NCBI GenBank assembly: GCA_029256185.1
Contig: JAQSYI010000028.1
Coordinates: 25,098-89,097, forward strand
DNA from: Paenibacillaceae bacterium
Lineage (GTDB): Bacteria; Bacillota; Bacilli; Paenibacillales; NBRC-103111
Length of the DNA: 64,000 nt
Direction: 5' to 3'
Shown here: positions 9,405-17,268 of the stretch, piece by piece
Position numbering within the stretch: position 1 is the first letter of the stretch
Layout: each line of letters opens with the position of its first letter
Translations under genes and position numbers: made by a program
The notes under the pieces: generated by a model
Database searches by the model: none
Told to the model about the DNA's origin: nothing
The model's input: only the letters and a program-made list of their open reading frames with translations

Positions 9405-9446
9405 ATCAGTTGCGACACAGACTTGGTTTGGTGTGCCGCAACTGAT
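9405..9446. repeat. Long hairpin between tnpA remnant and cas5c
   Basis: Arms ATCAGTTGCG (9405-9414) and CGCAACTGAT (9437-9446) pair perfectly, and ACAC/GTGT extends the stem after a two-base bulge, around a 12-base loop. There is no T-run on either side, so it is not a standard terminator. It may be part of the inserted element or an RNA structure in the leader of the cas5c transcript. Confidence 0.6.
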
Positions 9447-9464
9447 GAGAGCCGATGGAAGAAC

Positions 9465-9767
9465 TCAGCGTGGAGCTATGGCGTGGACAACTTGGGCTAA
9501 TAAGCCGGGAGAGAATCCGGCTTGCACCTCGATTGTCACAGCACCGACTCGAACAAGAAGAACCTCATGGCGCGATGGAAGCATTGTCTGAAAAGTCCCC
9601 CTCACATGATGAATTTCTGAAGGGGTCAATGCAAGGCGCCGCTGCCAATCCTCAAACTGCCCAAGCTTAATTCCTTTAGCATTGCACCATTGGTCTTGGG
9701 TAAGGCCACTGGCAGCTTGCTCTGCAAGAAGTTTTAGCCAATGCTGTCTTTGTTCAACAAAAGTCAT
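9465..9767 (-). CDS. IS66-family accessory protein TnpA, lone remnant
   Basis: Protein of 100 residues resembling the first ORF of IS66 elements: N-terminal helix-turn-helix-like part (HWLKLLAEQAASGLTQDQWCNAKGI, then FEDWQRRL) and a C-terminal strand pair LVRVGAVTIEVQAGFSPGLLAQVVHAI. I start at MTFVEQ because AAGGAGG lies eight bases upstream. The usual partners, tnpB and the tnpC transposase, do not follow, and I see no paired terminal repeats, so this is a left-over of an IS66 insertion inside the cas operon. It may be translated but cannot move on its own. Confidence 0.75.
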   Translation of the reverse strand: MTFVEQRQHWLKLLAEQAASGLTQDQWCNAKGIKLGQFEDWQRRLALTPSEIHHVRGTFQTMLPSRHEVLLVRVGAVTIEVQAGFSPGLLAQVVHAIAPR

Positions 9768-9785
9768 GGTTGTTTCCTCCTTCAT

Positions 9786-10113
9786 AGAATTAGTCCAAGC
9801 ATCTTATGATGGGTGGCGTCATAGAATTTATTATGAGGAGATTATTAGGAATAGAACAGTTCGTTTTACCAACTTTCTTATATATTAATTTGATATGTAT
9901 ATATAAATTCTCAATGCAATTCCATTTTAAACCATATATAGCGGTTTAGCAACAATTATTTTCTACAGAAATTTGAATGCAGGAGTGGGAATGTGCTACA
10001 CTTTTTTTGCCGAACTATGCTTTTGTCGCTGGCAACGTGGATTTAAAATTATATATTGACTTGCTTATGTGTTATAGCAAGAGAACCTGCCCTCAGCAGG
10101 TTCTTTTTGCTTT
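9786..10113. other. AT-rich spacer between IS66 remnant and cas3
   Basis: No convincing gene. The stretch is AT-rich around 9850-10050. On the minus strand TTGCAT followed after 17 bases by ATATCA (about 9893-9921) could be a weak promoter for the tnpA remnant and cas5c. The only clear signal is the rightward terminator at its end. Confidence 0.5.
10082..10108 (+). terminator. Rho-independent terminator pointing at cas3
   Basis: Perfect 9-bp stem AGAACCTGC/GCAGGTTCT with loop CCTCA, followed on the plus strand by five T. The T-run is only on the plus strand, so it ends rightward transcripts, although cas3 ends here from the other side. The source of a rightward transcript is not evident. Confidence 0.75.
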
Positions 10114-12588
10114 TTAGGCTCCCGCAAATCCCCAGCCGCTTCCTCCCTCTCTTTGCGGATCAATCCCGAAATCCTGGGAATAGGCATCTTCACGCAATGC
10201 CCACACATGCCCGTGCAGCAGCGGAAAAATAATACCCTCCCGCTCCAGCTTCATTTTATCCGGCTCATACACATTCACCACGTATTGCTGGGCCTTCCGC
10301 AACAGTCGGCTTAATTCCTCCGGCTCGAGTTCGCCGTTTAAGTCCAGTAGCATTTCCCGAGCCGGGCTATCATAGGGAACAAGCACCGATACAGTCTTGT
10401 TGGCAATAACCTCGAAATACTGCTCCGCTGTGGCAAAGGAAGAACGGCTCACCATTTCCGGCGGCCTGCCGTGAGTCCGGCAATAGTCGTCATAATACGC
10501 TTTGTTGTAATTGAGCAGATCAAACAGGTTCTTATCCAGTTGCCGGATCGGATAGTCCAATTCATCCTTGATTTCATCATAATAATAGCTGAAGTAAGCT
10601 TCCATCCCTTGAGGCGATAATAGACCGTCGCTGTAACGTCCAGGGTCATCTTTATGCTCCCGGAACAAACGTTCGCTGATTTCTGCCCCAATTTTAATCT
10701 CCGGAAGCTTCGACAAACTCTCCTCCGCCGAGCGAATCACATACACCTGCCGCAGCTCCGCCTCCCCGTGACGATTGCACCGCCCTGCTGCCTGGGCAAT
10801 GGAGTCCAGTCCCGCCAATGAGCGGATGACGCACTGGAAGCTGACGTTCACTCCCGCTTCAATAAGCTGGGTGCTGATGCAGATAATGCGTTTGGGTGTT
10901 TTGGGATCAAGTGCCTCGTTGATTTCCTTCAGCGTCTCTTTCCGGTGGGCCGCGCACATTCCCGTACTGAGATGGTACAGCACCACTTGATCCTCCTGCA
11001 TCCAGCCTTCATCCTTCAAACGAGTGTACAGCTTCCGCACGGCTGTCTTGGTATTCAAGATAATCAGGATACTATCCAGCTCCTCCATTCTTTCATGGAC
11101 AAAATCTGCCAGCTCCTCCGTTTTCCAGCCTTCATCCGTGATCCGGTTCTGCAACTCCACCCGCTTGAAATGGCGGTTCACATCATGCAGCCCCCCAATG
11201 ATCTCTGCCTGCTCATTCTTCAACAGCTTATGCTTGACGAAATCAAGAGCAGGCTGCGTCGCCGTGCAGAGAATCAGACTGGATCGGCCAAAGGCTTGCA
11301 GGAAATTAAGCGCAGCATTGAACAACGACACGCATTGGGGCGGAACCGCCTGTACCTCATCGAAGATCAGCACAGCATTGCTCAGCTGGTGCAAGCGGCG
11401 GGTATTGCGTGTCCCCTTGGCATAGAAGGTATTGAGAAACTGCACCATCGTCGTAAAGATGATGGGCCGGTCCCAGTTGTCCCGGGCCACGCTCAGTCTT
11501 TCTTTTTGCAGATGGTAGTCGGTCTTCCGGTCAGGGTCGGCCGGGTTATAATCCAACTCCTCTATTACATTGGAATGATGCTCCAAAATATTGTCGTCAT
11601 CTTGAAGGATATTCCGGATCTCCTGAGCGTTCTGCTCAATGATGGTGGTAAATGGCACGATGTAGATGATGCGGTCTTTTCCTTTTTCCAACGCGTGTTT
11701 AAGCGCATAACGGAGACTAGCCAGTGTCTTGCCCCCACCGGTTGGGATGGACAAGGTATAGATGCCTGAGGGATGGTGGGCGAACGCTTCACATTGCTCA
11801 GACATTTCCCTTCTTAGGCGGTTAATCGGATGGTCGGAATTCTCCTCTTGATTCTTGCGCTGAAGCTCCTGCATCAGCAGATCATAGCTCCGGGCAAAAA
11901 ACTCTGCATAATCCCGCTGCCAGCCTTCATAGCGGTTCTCCTCAAATTCGCGGGTATTCGTCCGATCCGCATCGATCAGGCAACTGAACAAGTACTTGAT
12001 CAGCAAGGAAGACGCAATGGGCTTGAGCTTGTTGTCTCTGATCCGTTGAAGCGCTTGCTTCAATTCTTTGGCCGCGTCTGCAAAATAACAGTCCAGTTCC
12101 TCCTCTGTCCAATTGTCCAGAAAAGCCTTCACCGCTTGTTCGTATTCCTCCAACCCTTCTTTTTTGCGGGCCACCCGCTCCAGAAATGGAGTCTCTGTCT
12201 CCGGGGCCAGATAATCCCGCAGCCCTTGATGATGGGAAATAATGCAATTGGCCATCCACTCGGCGGCCGCTTTATCCTCGGGGAGCAGCGCCTTCTTGTG
12301 ATAACGTCGGTACAGCCATCTGCCCCCTGCAGTGGAGTGATCCACGGATCCGCGTCTGGGCGCATGTTTGGGATCATCGGAAGCCAATTGGATATATTGC
12401 TTGAAAGCAGGGGTATACTTGCCCATATCATGCAACATACCGGTCATTCCGGCCAGATGGGCCACTCCGATTTTGCCGCCGAACACCTCGCATCCCTCCT
12501 GCACCGCATCAAGATGCTCGGATACGGTTTGAATCTGCTTGTCCTTTTGACGGATATGGGCGATGTAGCTGTTTGGTCCTTGGTTCAT
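10114..12588 (-). CDS. cas3: CRISPR-associated helicase-nuclease Cas3 (HD domain fused)
   Basis: Effector of about 824 residues that unwinds and degrades target DNA after Cascade binding. An N-terminal HD nuclease domain shows EHL, LHDMGK and ISHHQG metal-binding motifs. The superfamily 2 helicase follows: Walker A IPTGGGKT, DEVQ box in LIFDEVQAVPP, TATQ in LCTATQPAL, and motifs V-VI in STQLIEAGVNV and AAGRCNRHGE. I place the start at MNQGPNSY (12588) because AAGGAGA ends eight bases before it; an upstream in-frame ATG at 12606 lies inside the sigma gene. Only four bases separate the sigma stop from this start, so the two are translationally coupled. All catalytic motifs look intact. Confidence 0.96.
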   Translation of the reverse strand: MNQGPNSYIAHIRQKDKQIQTVSEHLDAVQEGCEVFGGKIGVAHLAGMTGMLHDMGKYTPAFKQYIQLASDDPKHAPRRGSVDHSTAGGRWLYRRYHKKALLPEDKAAAEWMANCIISHHQGLRDYLAPETETPFLERVARKKEGLEEYEQAVKAFLDNWTEEELDCYFADAAKELKQALQRIRDNKLKPIASSLLIKYLFSCLIDADRTNTREFEENRYEGWQRDYAEFFARSYDLLMQELQRKNQEENSDHPINRLRREMSEQCEAFAHHPSGIYTLSIPTGGGKTLASLRYALKHALEKGKDRIIYIVPFTTIIEQNAQEIRNILQDDDNILEHHSNVIEELDYNPADPDRKTDYHLQKERLSVARDNWDRPIIFTTMVQFLNTFYAKGTRNTRRLHQLSNAVLIFDEVQAVPPQCVSLFNAALNFLQAFGRSSLILCTATQPALDFVKHKLLKNEQAEIIGGLHDVNRHFKRVELQNRITDEGWKTEELADFVHERMEELDSILIILNTKTAVRKLYTRLKDEGWMQEDQVVLYHLSTGMCAAHRKETLKEINEALDPKTPKRIICISTQLIEAGVNVSFQCVIRSLAGLDSIAQAAGRCNRHGEAELRQVYVIRSAEESLSKLPEIKIGAEISERLFREHKDDPGRYSDGLLSPQGMEAYFSYYYDEIKDELDYPIRQLDKNLFDLLNYNKAYYDDYCRTHGRPPEMVSRSSFATAEQYFEVIANKTVSVLVPYDSPAREMLLDLNGELEPEELSRLLRKAQQYVVNVYEPDKMKLEREGIIFPLLHGHVWALREDAYSQDFGIDPQREGGSGWGFAGA

Positions 12589-12592
12589 ATTC

Positions 12593-13114
12593 TCAGTCTC
12601 CTTCATAAAAACGGTATGTATTTTTGAGAAGCTGTTTGCCGTAATGGAGCCGTGATCGCACTGTGCCCTCGGGGATATTTTGGACTTTTGCCACAGCTTG
12701 AACGGGAAGATCTTTTATTAGAGATAAAAACAATGTTTCTCGGTAACATTGTTTTATTTGTTTCAAACATTCTATCAAGGCTGACCTGTTTTCACTTCCA
12801 TAATCATCTGTACTGGAAAAATGTGCGAAATCGCCCAATGGCACCAAAAGCCATGCCTTTTGTTCTCTGATCATCTCCTTACGTTTGTTGTACAAAATTC
12901 TTTTGCTCCAATCCAAAAAGTAGGCAGGCTCTCGAAGTCGTTCGATTTTTTCGATAATGACTAGAAGTGTTTCTTGCACAACATCCTCCTGATCCAAATT
13001 AGGTGGAAGTGAATTCCCAAGCGATTTCAATAATACGGGTCTCATTGCTTCCAAAACTAACGCCAGCGCGTCTTTGTCGCCCGATCTTGCCAGCACAACT
13101 TTGTTGATTAACAT
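12593..13114 (-). CDS. ECF-like sigma-70 factor, coupled to cas3
   Basis: Protein of 173 residues with the two-domain layout of extracytoplasmic-function sigma factors. Region 2 spans about residues 9-85, with DQEDVVQETLLVIIEKIERL and a WSKRILYNKRKEMIREQ segment resembling the -10-binding helices. Region 4 spans about 108-165, with a helix-turn-helix in LPVQAVAKVQNIPEGTVRSRLHYGKQLL. GAGGAGG lies seven bases before the ATG. The TGA stop is four bases from the cas3 start and the cas3 ribosome site is inside its last codons, so both are one unit. No anti-sigma gene is adjacent. It may control the cas genes, the arrays or itself; this is inference. A plain sigma-like regulator is the main alternative. 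Confidence 0.9.
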   Translation of the reverse strand: MLINKVVLARSGDKDALALVLEAMRPVLLKSLGNSLPPNLDQEDVVQETLLVIIEKIERLREPAYFLDWSKRILYNKRKEMIREQKAWLLVPLGDFAHFSSTDDYGSENRSALIECLKQIKQCYRETLFLSLIKDLPVQAVAKVQNIPEGTVRSRLHYGKQLLKNTYRFYEGD

Positions 13115-13672
13115 CCGGCCGCCTCCTCGTTTACTCTCCTCACTATATACAGATGGAAAATGAGGCGGAAATTACTCATTTGGACGAGAATTTTTTTGGC
13201 TCTTAGCTCTATTGAGTGGAAGAAGCTACGTTTGATAGGATGATAGAACGATTTGACATGGAGCCTCTGCGGGCATGAGTACTCGCGTAAGCCGCAAAGC
13301 ATAAGGACTTCGCGTTGCTAACCAGCTTATCATGCCCGCCTCTCCATATAAAATCGCAATCTATTAGCCCACATCGAATAGCGAGGAACCAATTTTTTTG
13401 TCTACTAAAAATGCGCCGCGCAACTCTAGCAGATTCTTCATTAGGATAGATACTCTGAGTACGCGGCAGAGGTATTTGTACATGATCATTTACGGGCTTC
13501 CACCAAGCTACAAAGTTCATCTGTTGCATGACGAAATTACTATCGCTACGGGTCTGCAGCAAGAGATGGACCCAAGCCAGTAACAGCCCCCTTTATAAAG
13601 GTAGCCTTTTGATGATAAGGCGCTTTGACTCAACCAATCCACATCGAAAGAGAGTATGCAAATTTAGCAGAT
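13115..13672. other. Region between sigma gene and array 2
   Basis: About 560 bases. The minus strand near 13140-13160 has TATATAGT-like sequence upstream of the sigma gene that could be its -10 region. A minus-strand open frame at 13209-13562 is described separately. Otherwise I see no gene, RNA or repeat until the first degenerate repeat of array 2. Confidence 0.5.
13209..13562 (-). CDS. Doubtful open frame, unrecognised
   Basis: Open frame of up to 117 codons; an internal ATG gives MNFVAWWKPVNDHVQ onwards. I see no ribosome site at any start and no family signature. The composition (WWKPVNDHVQIPLP, then basic RVARRIFSRQKNW) looks protein-like but could be a decayed gene or chance. Listed only because nothing else explains the stretch. 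Confidence 0.25.
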   Translation of the reverse strand: MLQTRSDSNFVMQQMNFVAWWKPVNDHVQIPLPRTQSIYPNEESARVARRIFSRQKNWFLAIRCGLIDCDFIWRGGHDKLVSNAKSLCFAAYASTHARRGSMSNRSIILSNVASSTQ

Positions 13673-14804
13673 ATTTGTATCCACGCACTTAAAAAGGAGT
13701 GCAACGCCATCCTATACCACGGCTGGAGCAAGGCCTAGGCATTTCAATCCACACGCACTCCATACGGAGTGCGACGCTACTTCCTACCATAGCACCTTCC
13801 ATGCCCATAGTATTTCAATCCACGCACTCCATACGAAGTGCGACCTTCTCGACTCTGCTCACGAAAGAAAAACCCGCAGCATTTCAATCCACGCACTCCA
13901 TACGAAGTGCGACTTTGTTGAGCTGCGAACGCATGATGAGCAGCATCACATTTCAATCCACGCACTCCATACGAAGTGCGACCTGAGCAATAGAAACATC
14001 CCCGCGGTTCTGACTAAGATTTCAATCCACGCACTCCATACGAAGTGCGACGAGTCACCGTATCATGTGTGACCCCGGAAGATGTCAATTTCAATCCACG
14101 CACTCCATACGAAGTGCGACGAATGAAATACGCGGCTTATTGGCCGAGTTGTACGAATTTCAATCCACGCACTCCATACGAAGTGCGACGCGGATATCAA
14201 GACGATCAACCCGTACGGATTCAAGATTTCAATCCACGCACTCCATACGAAGTGCGACACTGCTATGCGCACGGGCAGAACGTTTCGCAGGAGCATTTCA
14301 ATCCACGCACTCCATACGAAGTGCGACGATGCTGCACGCGTTGACAGGCGGCATAGCCGTTAGATTTCAATCCACGCACTCCATACGAAGTGCGACTTTT
14401 ACCATTACGCGGATAGGGTAGGGGGGGGACGAATTTCAATCCACGCACTCCATACGAAGTGCGACTCGTTATTACATCGTTTTAAACGTGAAATTAAGCA
14501 TTTCAATCCACGCACTCCATACGAAGTGCGACGATATAGGAGAGGAGGCAGTCCGTGTTAATCCTCAAATTTCAATCCACGCACTCCATACGAAGTGCGA
14601 CCAAGGCGGCGGCGGAGTATAACCGGATTCATGGCATTTCAATCCACGCACTCCATACGAAGTGCGACGAAATGATCCTGCGCGGCTTCAGCGCGTCCAG
14701 GACATTTCAATCCACGCACTCCATACGAAGTGCGACGTAGGTATGAGCAAAGTCACGGGTAGTCAACGGACATTTCAATCCACGCACTCCATACGAAGTG
14801 CGAC
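13673..14804 (-). CRISPR. Type I-C CRISPR array 2, 15 intact and 2 variant repeats
   Basis: Fifteen identical 33-base repeats start at 13812, 13881, 13950 and so on to 14772, with mostly 34-36 base spacers. The repeat differs from array 1 at two positions: in the crRNA sense the stem is CGCACTTC/GGAGTGCG around GTAT, so a U-G wobble replaces one C-G pair. At the old end lie a 35-base repeat with an inserted AC at 13741-13775, which still has the array 1 stem base, and a decayed repeat at 13673-13705. Orientation is the same as array 1, with the leader at the high-coordinate side. The same Cas5c and Cascade presumably serve both. Confidence 0.99.
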
Positions 14805-14990
14805 GGCAAAAAATGCCTTTCCCATCTCCACACCAGATGAATCTTGCATAACTACCCGTTTCCAATATAAAGAAAGTATAGCACAAACCTTGACATTTTC
14901 GAAAATAAATATAAGATATCATAATTCGACAGAATCTGAGGTGCGAAGGACCCGGGGGGTTCATGGGAGCTTCACATTCGCACCAGATCA
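14805..14990 (-). promoter_or_regulatory. Leader of CRISPR array 2
   Basis: AT-rich leader with the same inverted-repeat element as array 1: arms GGTGCGAA (14940-14947) and TTCGCACC (14977-14984) enclosing a shared CCCGGGG and TTCATGGGAGCTTCACA core. On the minus strand TATACT (around 14878-14883) is a plausible -10 for the pre-crRNA promoter; the -35 is not clear. Confidence 0.75.
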
Positions 14991-15021
14991 GGTTGTTCGT
15001 TTTCCAAATGTCCAATGGTCG

Positions 15022-15228
15022 TTAGGGTCTGTACTCAATTAAGTCTGAGAGCTTGCAACCAAAGGTATCGCAAAGCCTCATCAGCGTTTCTAATTTAGTA
15101 GTTTCCATATTGTTTTCACGATACAGTTTATTGATAGAGTTCCTGCTTAGTCCCGAACGTGTCATTAACTCTGTAATGTCATCAATTTTATGTTCAGCCA
15201 TAAGTAATCTAATATTGCATTTCAACAA
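15022..15228 (-). CDS. XRE-family (Cro/C1) DNA-binding regulator
   Basis: Short helix-turn-helix protein of about 68 residues. The typical fold is seen as LKCNIRLLMAEHKI, then DITELMTRSGLSRNSINKLYRE as the recognition part, and LETLMRLCDTFGCKLSDLIEY as the closing helices, a common single-domain XRE repressor. The start is uncertain: a TTG around 15226-15228, about eight bases after GGGGGG, fits family length; upstream TTG or in-frame codons to 15276 are possible. It is divergent from the small coiled-coil gene, and paired repeats between them look like its operators. Likely autorepressor of this module. Confidence 0.8.
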   Translation of the reverse strand: MLKCNIRLLMAEHKIDDITELMTRSGLSRNSINKLYRENNMETTKLETLMRLCDTFGCKLSDLIEYRP

Positions 15229-15288
15229 ATGAGATGCCCCCCAATTTAATAATCTCCCTTGTTCACGCTGAACCAAATAATTTGATAC

Positions 15289-15317
15289 TTGACGATGGCA
15301 TATAAAAGCTATAAAAT
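15289..15317 (+). promoter_or_regulatory. Candidate promoter for the coiled-coil gene
   Basis: TTGACG at 15289-15294 and TAAAAT at 15312-15317 are spaced by 17 bases and point right, about 55 bases before the TTG start at 15372. Two operator-like repeats lie just downstream. Confidence 0.55.
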
Positions 15318-15318
15318 A

Positions 15319-15351
15319 ACCCTATAAGGTTAAAATATGACCCTATAAGGT
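15319..15351. promoter_or_regulatory. Paired operator-like repeats
   Basis: Two identical 12-base copies of ACCCTATAAGGT at 15319-15330 and 15340-15351 have centres 21 bases apart, two helical turns, so a repressor would bind both on one face of the DNA. Each copy is a near-palindrome with ACC/GGT ends. They overlap the expected transcription start of the rightward gene, fitting repression by the adjacent XRE protein. Confidence 0.6.
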
Positions 15352-15371
15352 AATGGTTAGGTGTAGATAAA

Positions 15372-15650
15372 TTGAATCTATCACTTGAAGATCTCATTGA
15401 ACCTCTTGTGGAAGCAAGAATAGCCAAGCTTCTGAAAGACTTGGCCAACAGCCAAATCCAATACTCCCAGCTTGCCAATGAATGTGAGCAGCAATTAAAT
15501 CAGATTCGTGAATTCATTGCACCAGAACTTAAGCACACCCTCTACTTGTACGAGGATACTTTGGCATCTTCTCAAGCTATTCTCCAAACCCAAATCTATT
15601 TACGCGGCTTCAAGGATGCTGCGTTGCTTTTCGATGGATTGGCTGAATAA
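15372..15650 (+). CDS. Small helical (coiled-coil) protein of unknown function
   Basis: Protein of 92 residues, almost all helical by composition (LSLEDLIEPLVEARIAKLLKDLANSQ, then a Q- and E-rich middle, ending IYLRGFKDAALLFDGLAE). Start is TTG at 15372 with AGGTG eight bases upstream. The ending YLRGFKDAALLF recalls small Firmicute proteins of mobile elements, but I do not recognise it firmly. It is divergently paired with the XRE regulator, a layout common in phage or ICE remnants and in toxin-antitoxin-like modules; no catalytic residues are visible. Confidence 0.6.
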   Translation: MNLSLEDLIEPLVEARIAKLLKDLANSQIQYSQLANECEQQLNQIREFIAPELKHTLYLYEDTLASSQAILQTQIYLRGFKDAALLFDGLAE

Positions 15651-15754
15651 AAAGAGTATAGGTCATCCAAATTATATACCACTATATACCAATGCTTCAA
15701 TTTACCCAATCAGCCAAGCATGTCCGAAGAGGACTGCCCTCCCGGGTCCCTTAA

Positions 15755-15801
15755 GCGGCTGCGGAAGGCAATAAAATCCTCCCCCTCCCCCCCGCAGCCG
15801 C
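15755..15801. repeat. GC-rich inverted repeat
   Basis: Arms GCGGCTGCGG (15755-15764) and CCGCAGCCGC (15792-15801) pair perfectly around a 27-base loop between two convergent genes. It may act as a bidirectional transcription stop, but no T-run follows the stem. Confidence 0.5.
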
Positions 15802-15815
15802 CCCGCGGCAATCCT

Positions 15816-17180
15816 TTATTTCACCTTACCCAACTCATCCACAAATGCAGGTTTATTGCCATATAGCGCCTTCATGCGGCCCACGATTTCTTCGGCGGAC
15901 TGGTCCCCGGCCAATGGCTTGTAACGCTCTATAATCTCGCATACCCTTCGGTATTCTTTTCTGTTGGCGGCGTCGCTGGCAGCTTTTTCAATATGAGCTT
16001 GGTAGATGGACAGGACCTCAGCCCGGAAATGGTCCGCCAGCTTGTGCGCATAGCGTTCAATCTCATTTGGATTTTTTCTTACATGGTCCATCATCTCGTC
16101 CGCATCATTCTTCTTTTCAATGAGCTTCAGGTAAACGCCTGCCGCCGTCCAGCCGGATGCTTGCTTCAGCTCCTGCAGAACACTCTTATAGAAGTCATCG
16201 GCATCTCCGCCTGCCAGCTGTTCCAGTTGGTCATAATAATCCGTACCACCGCCGATGAGCAGCTCACGGCCCAGCTTCAACTGCTCCTCTGTTCGATTTA
16301 ACCCGCTATAGGCCTCGTATCGGGCGCGCCTCCAATCATTAACCAATCCGGGGAGCTTCCGGTCCAGCTCTTCTCCTTCCAGCGCCAGGGCCAAGATTCG
16401 GTCATAATCCCCCTGGTTCCGGCTTCGTTCAATGGCCTCCTTGCGGAAGGAACTATAGGACAGATGCTCCTCCAGAAATTGATGCTCTTCCTCCTGTGTA
16501 CCGTATTGTTTCACTAAGTCGAATAACATCCACAGGATTTGCTCCGCCTCATAGCTGCTATGGTCATCCCCGGCGTAATCGGCCAACAGATCCCTGAGCT
16601 TAACGCTCAGCTTGTCCCGCAGGACAGGCTGATCTGCGAACCCGGCGCCGATGGCAAGCAGCTCAAGCCGGTATTCCTCCCAGCCTTCAAAAGCTTCGCT
16701 TTCACTATACCCCACCAATCTATCGAACATGATGGTGTCGGCGGAAAGCTCGCCGGTTCTCTCCTGGAGCACCAGGCCTCTGATGGTATCCATGGCGTTA
16801 GAGACAAGATATCCGATATCTCCGCCGGAATCATCCGTATACTGGAAGGCGTCAACCGCATTCTTCAGTACCAGAAAGGCGATTTCCATCCCCAGCAGCG
16901 GGTCCTCCACTTCATAGGCCTTCTCCAGAATGTCCGTGGCCTCCAGGGAAAAATCGCTTGCCTTGCTGTAAACAATGAAGCCGTGACGATCTCCGTGTTT
17001 CTTGACAATAGAGTCAAACCATTTCTGGCACGCCTTTAACTCCTGCTCCGGGCTGTTCCGTTTGTTCTTTGCAAGCAGCTTGTCCCTGAGCGTCCCGTCT
17101 TCCTCTGCAAGCTTTGTCACAAGCTCCACCAGTTCTTTCTTGGACAGCTTTTCGATGACTTTATTGACGTCCTTCACCAT
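15816..17180 (-). CDS. Large helical-repeat protein, unrecognised family
   Basis: Protein of 454 residues, highly charged and predominantly helical throughout, with TPR- or HEAT-like helix pairs (for example DYDRILALALEGEELDRKLPGLVNDWRRARYEAYSGLNRTEEQLKLGRELL). No signal peptide, membrane segment or catalytic motif is seen. AAGGGAGGG lies eight bases before the ATG. It resembles helical proteins linked to SWIM zinc-finger or DUF6880-type families, but this is a weak impression. It sits between CRISPR and Wadjet genes on the same strand as both, with its own gap upstream, so a defence role is only a guess from location. Confidence 0.6.
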   Translation of the reverse strand: MVKDVNKVIEKLSKKELVELVTKLAEEDGTLRDKLLAKNKRNSPEQELKACQKWFDSIVKKHGDRHGFIVYSKASDFSLEATDILEKAYEVEDPLLGMEIAFLVLKNAVDAFQYTDDSGGDIGYLVSNAMDTIRGLVLQERTGELSADTIMFDRLVGYSESEAFEGWEEYRLELLAIGAGFADQPVLRDKLSVKLRDLLADYAGDDHSSYEAEQILWMLFDLVKQYGTQEEEHQFLEEHLSYSSFRKEAIERSRNQGDYDRILALALEGEELDRKLPGLVNDWRRARYEAYSGLNRTEEQLKLGRELLIGGGTDYYDQLEQLAGGDADDFYKSVLQELKQASGWTAAGVYLKLIEKKNDADEMMDHVRKNPNEIERYAHKLADHFRAEVLSIYQAHIEKAASDAANRKEYRRVCEIIERYKPLAGDQSAEEIVGRMKALYGNKPAFVDELGKVK

Positions 17181-17268
17181 TCAACAGGCCCTCCCTTAAA
17201 ACTTTGGCACAACTGTTAGAAAAATAATTAAGCAGTTCCCGCCGTTCTCATGCTTGTGCAACGTTATG

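Noticed and set aside
10945..11769. Long plus-strand open frame inside cas3
   Set aside because: Antisense shadow of an intact Cas3 helicase domain; no ribosome site and no family.
13631..13663. CAATCCAC similarity that could be another decayed repeat of array 2
   Set aside because: It would leave only a 9-base spacer to the next repeat and matches only about eight bases.
13699..14740. Open frames with FQSTHSIRSAT or SHFVWSAWIE repeats across array 2
   Set aside because: Translations of the second CRISPR array.
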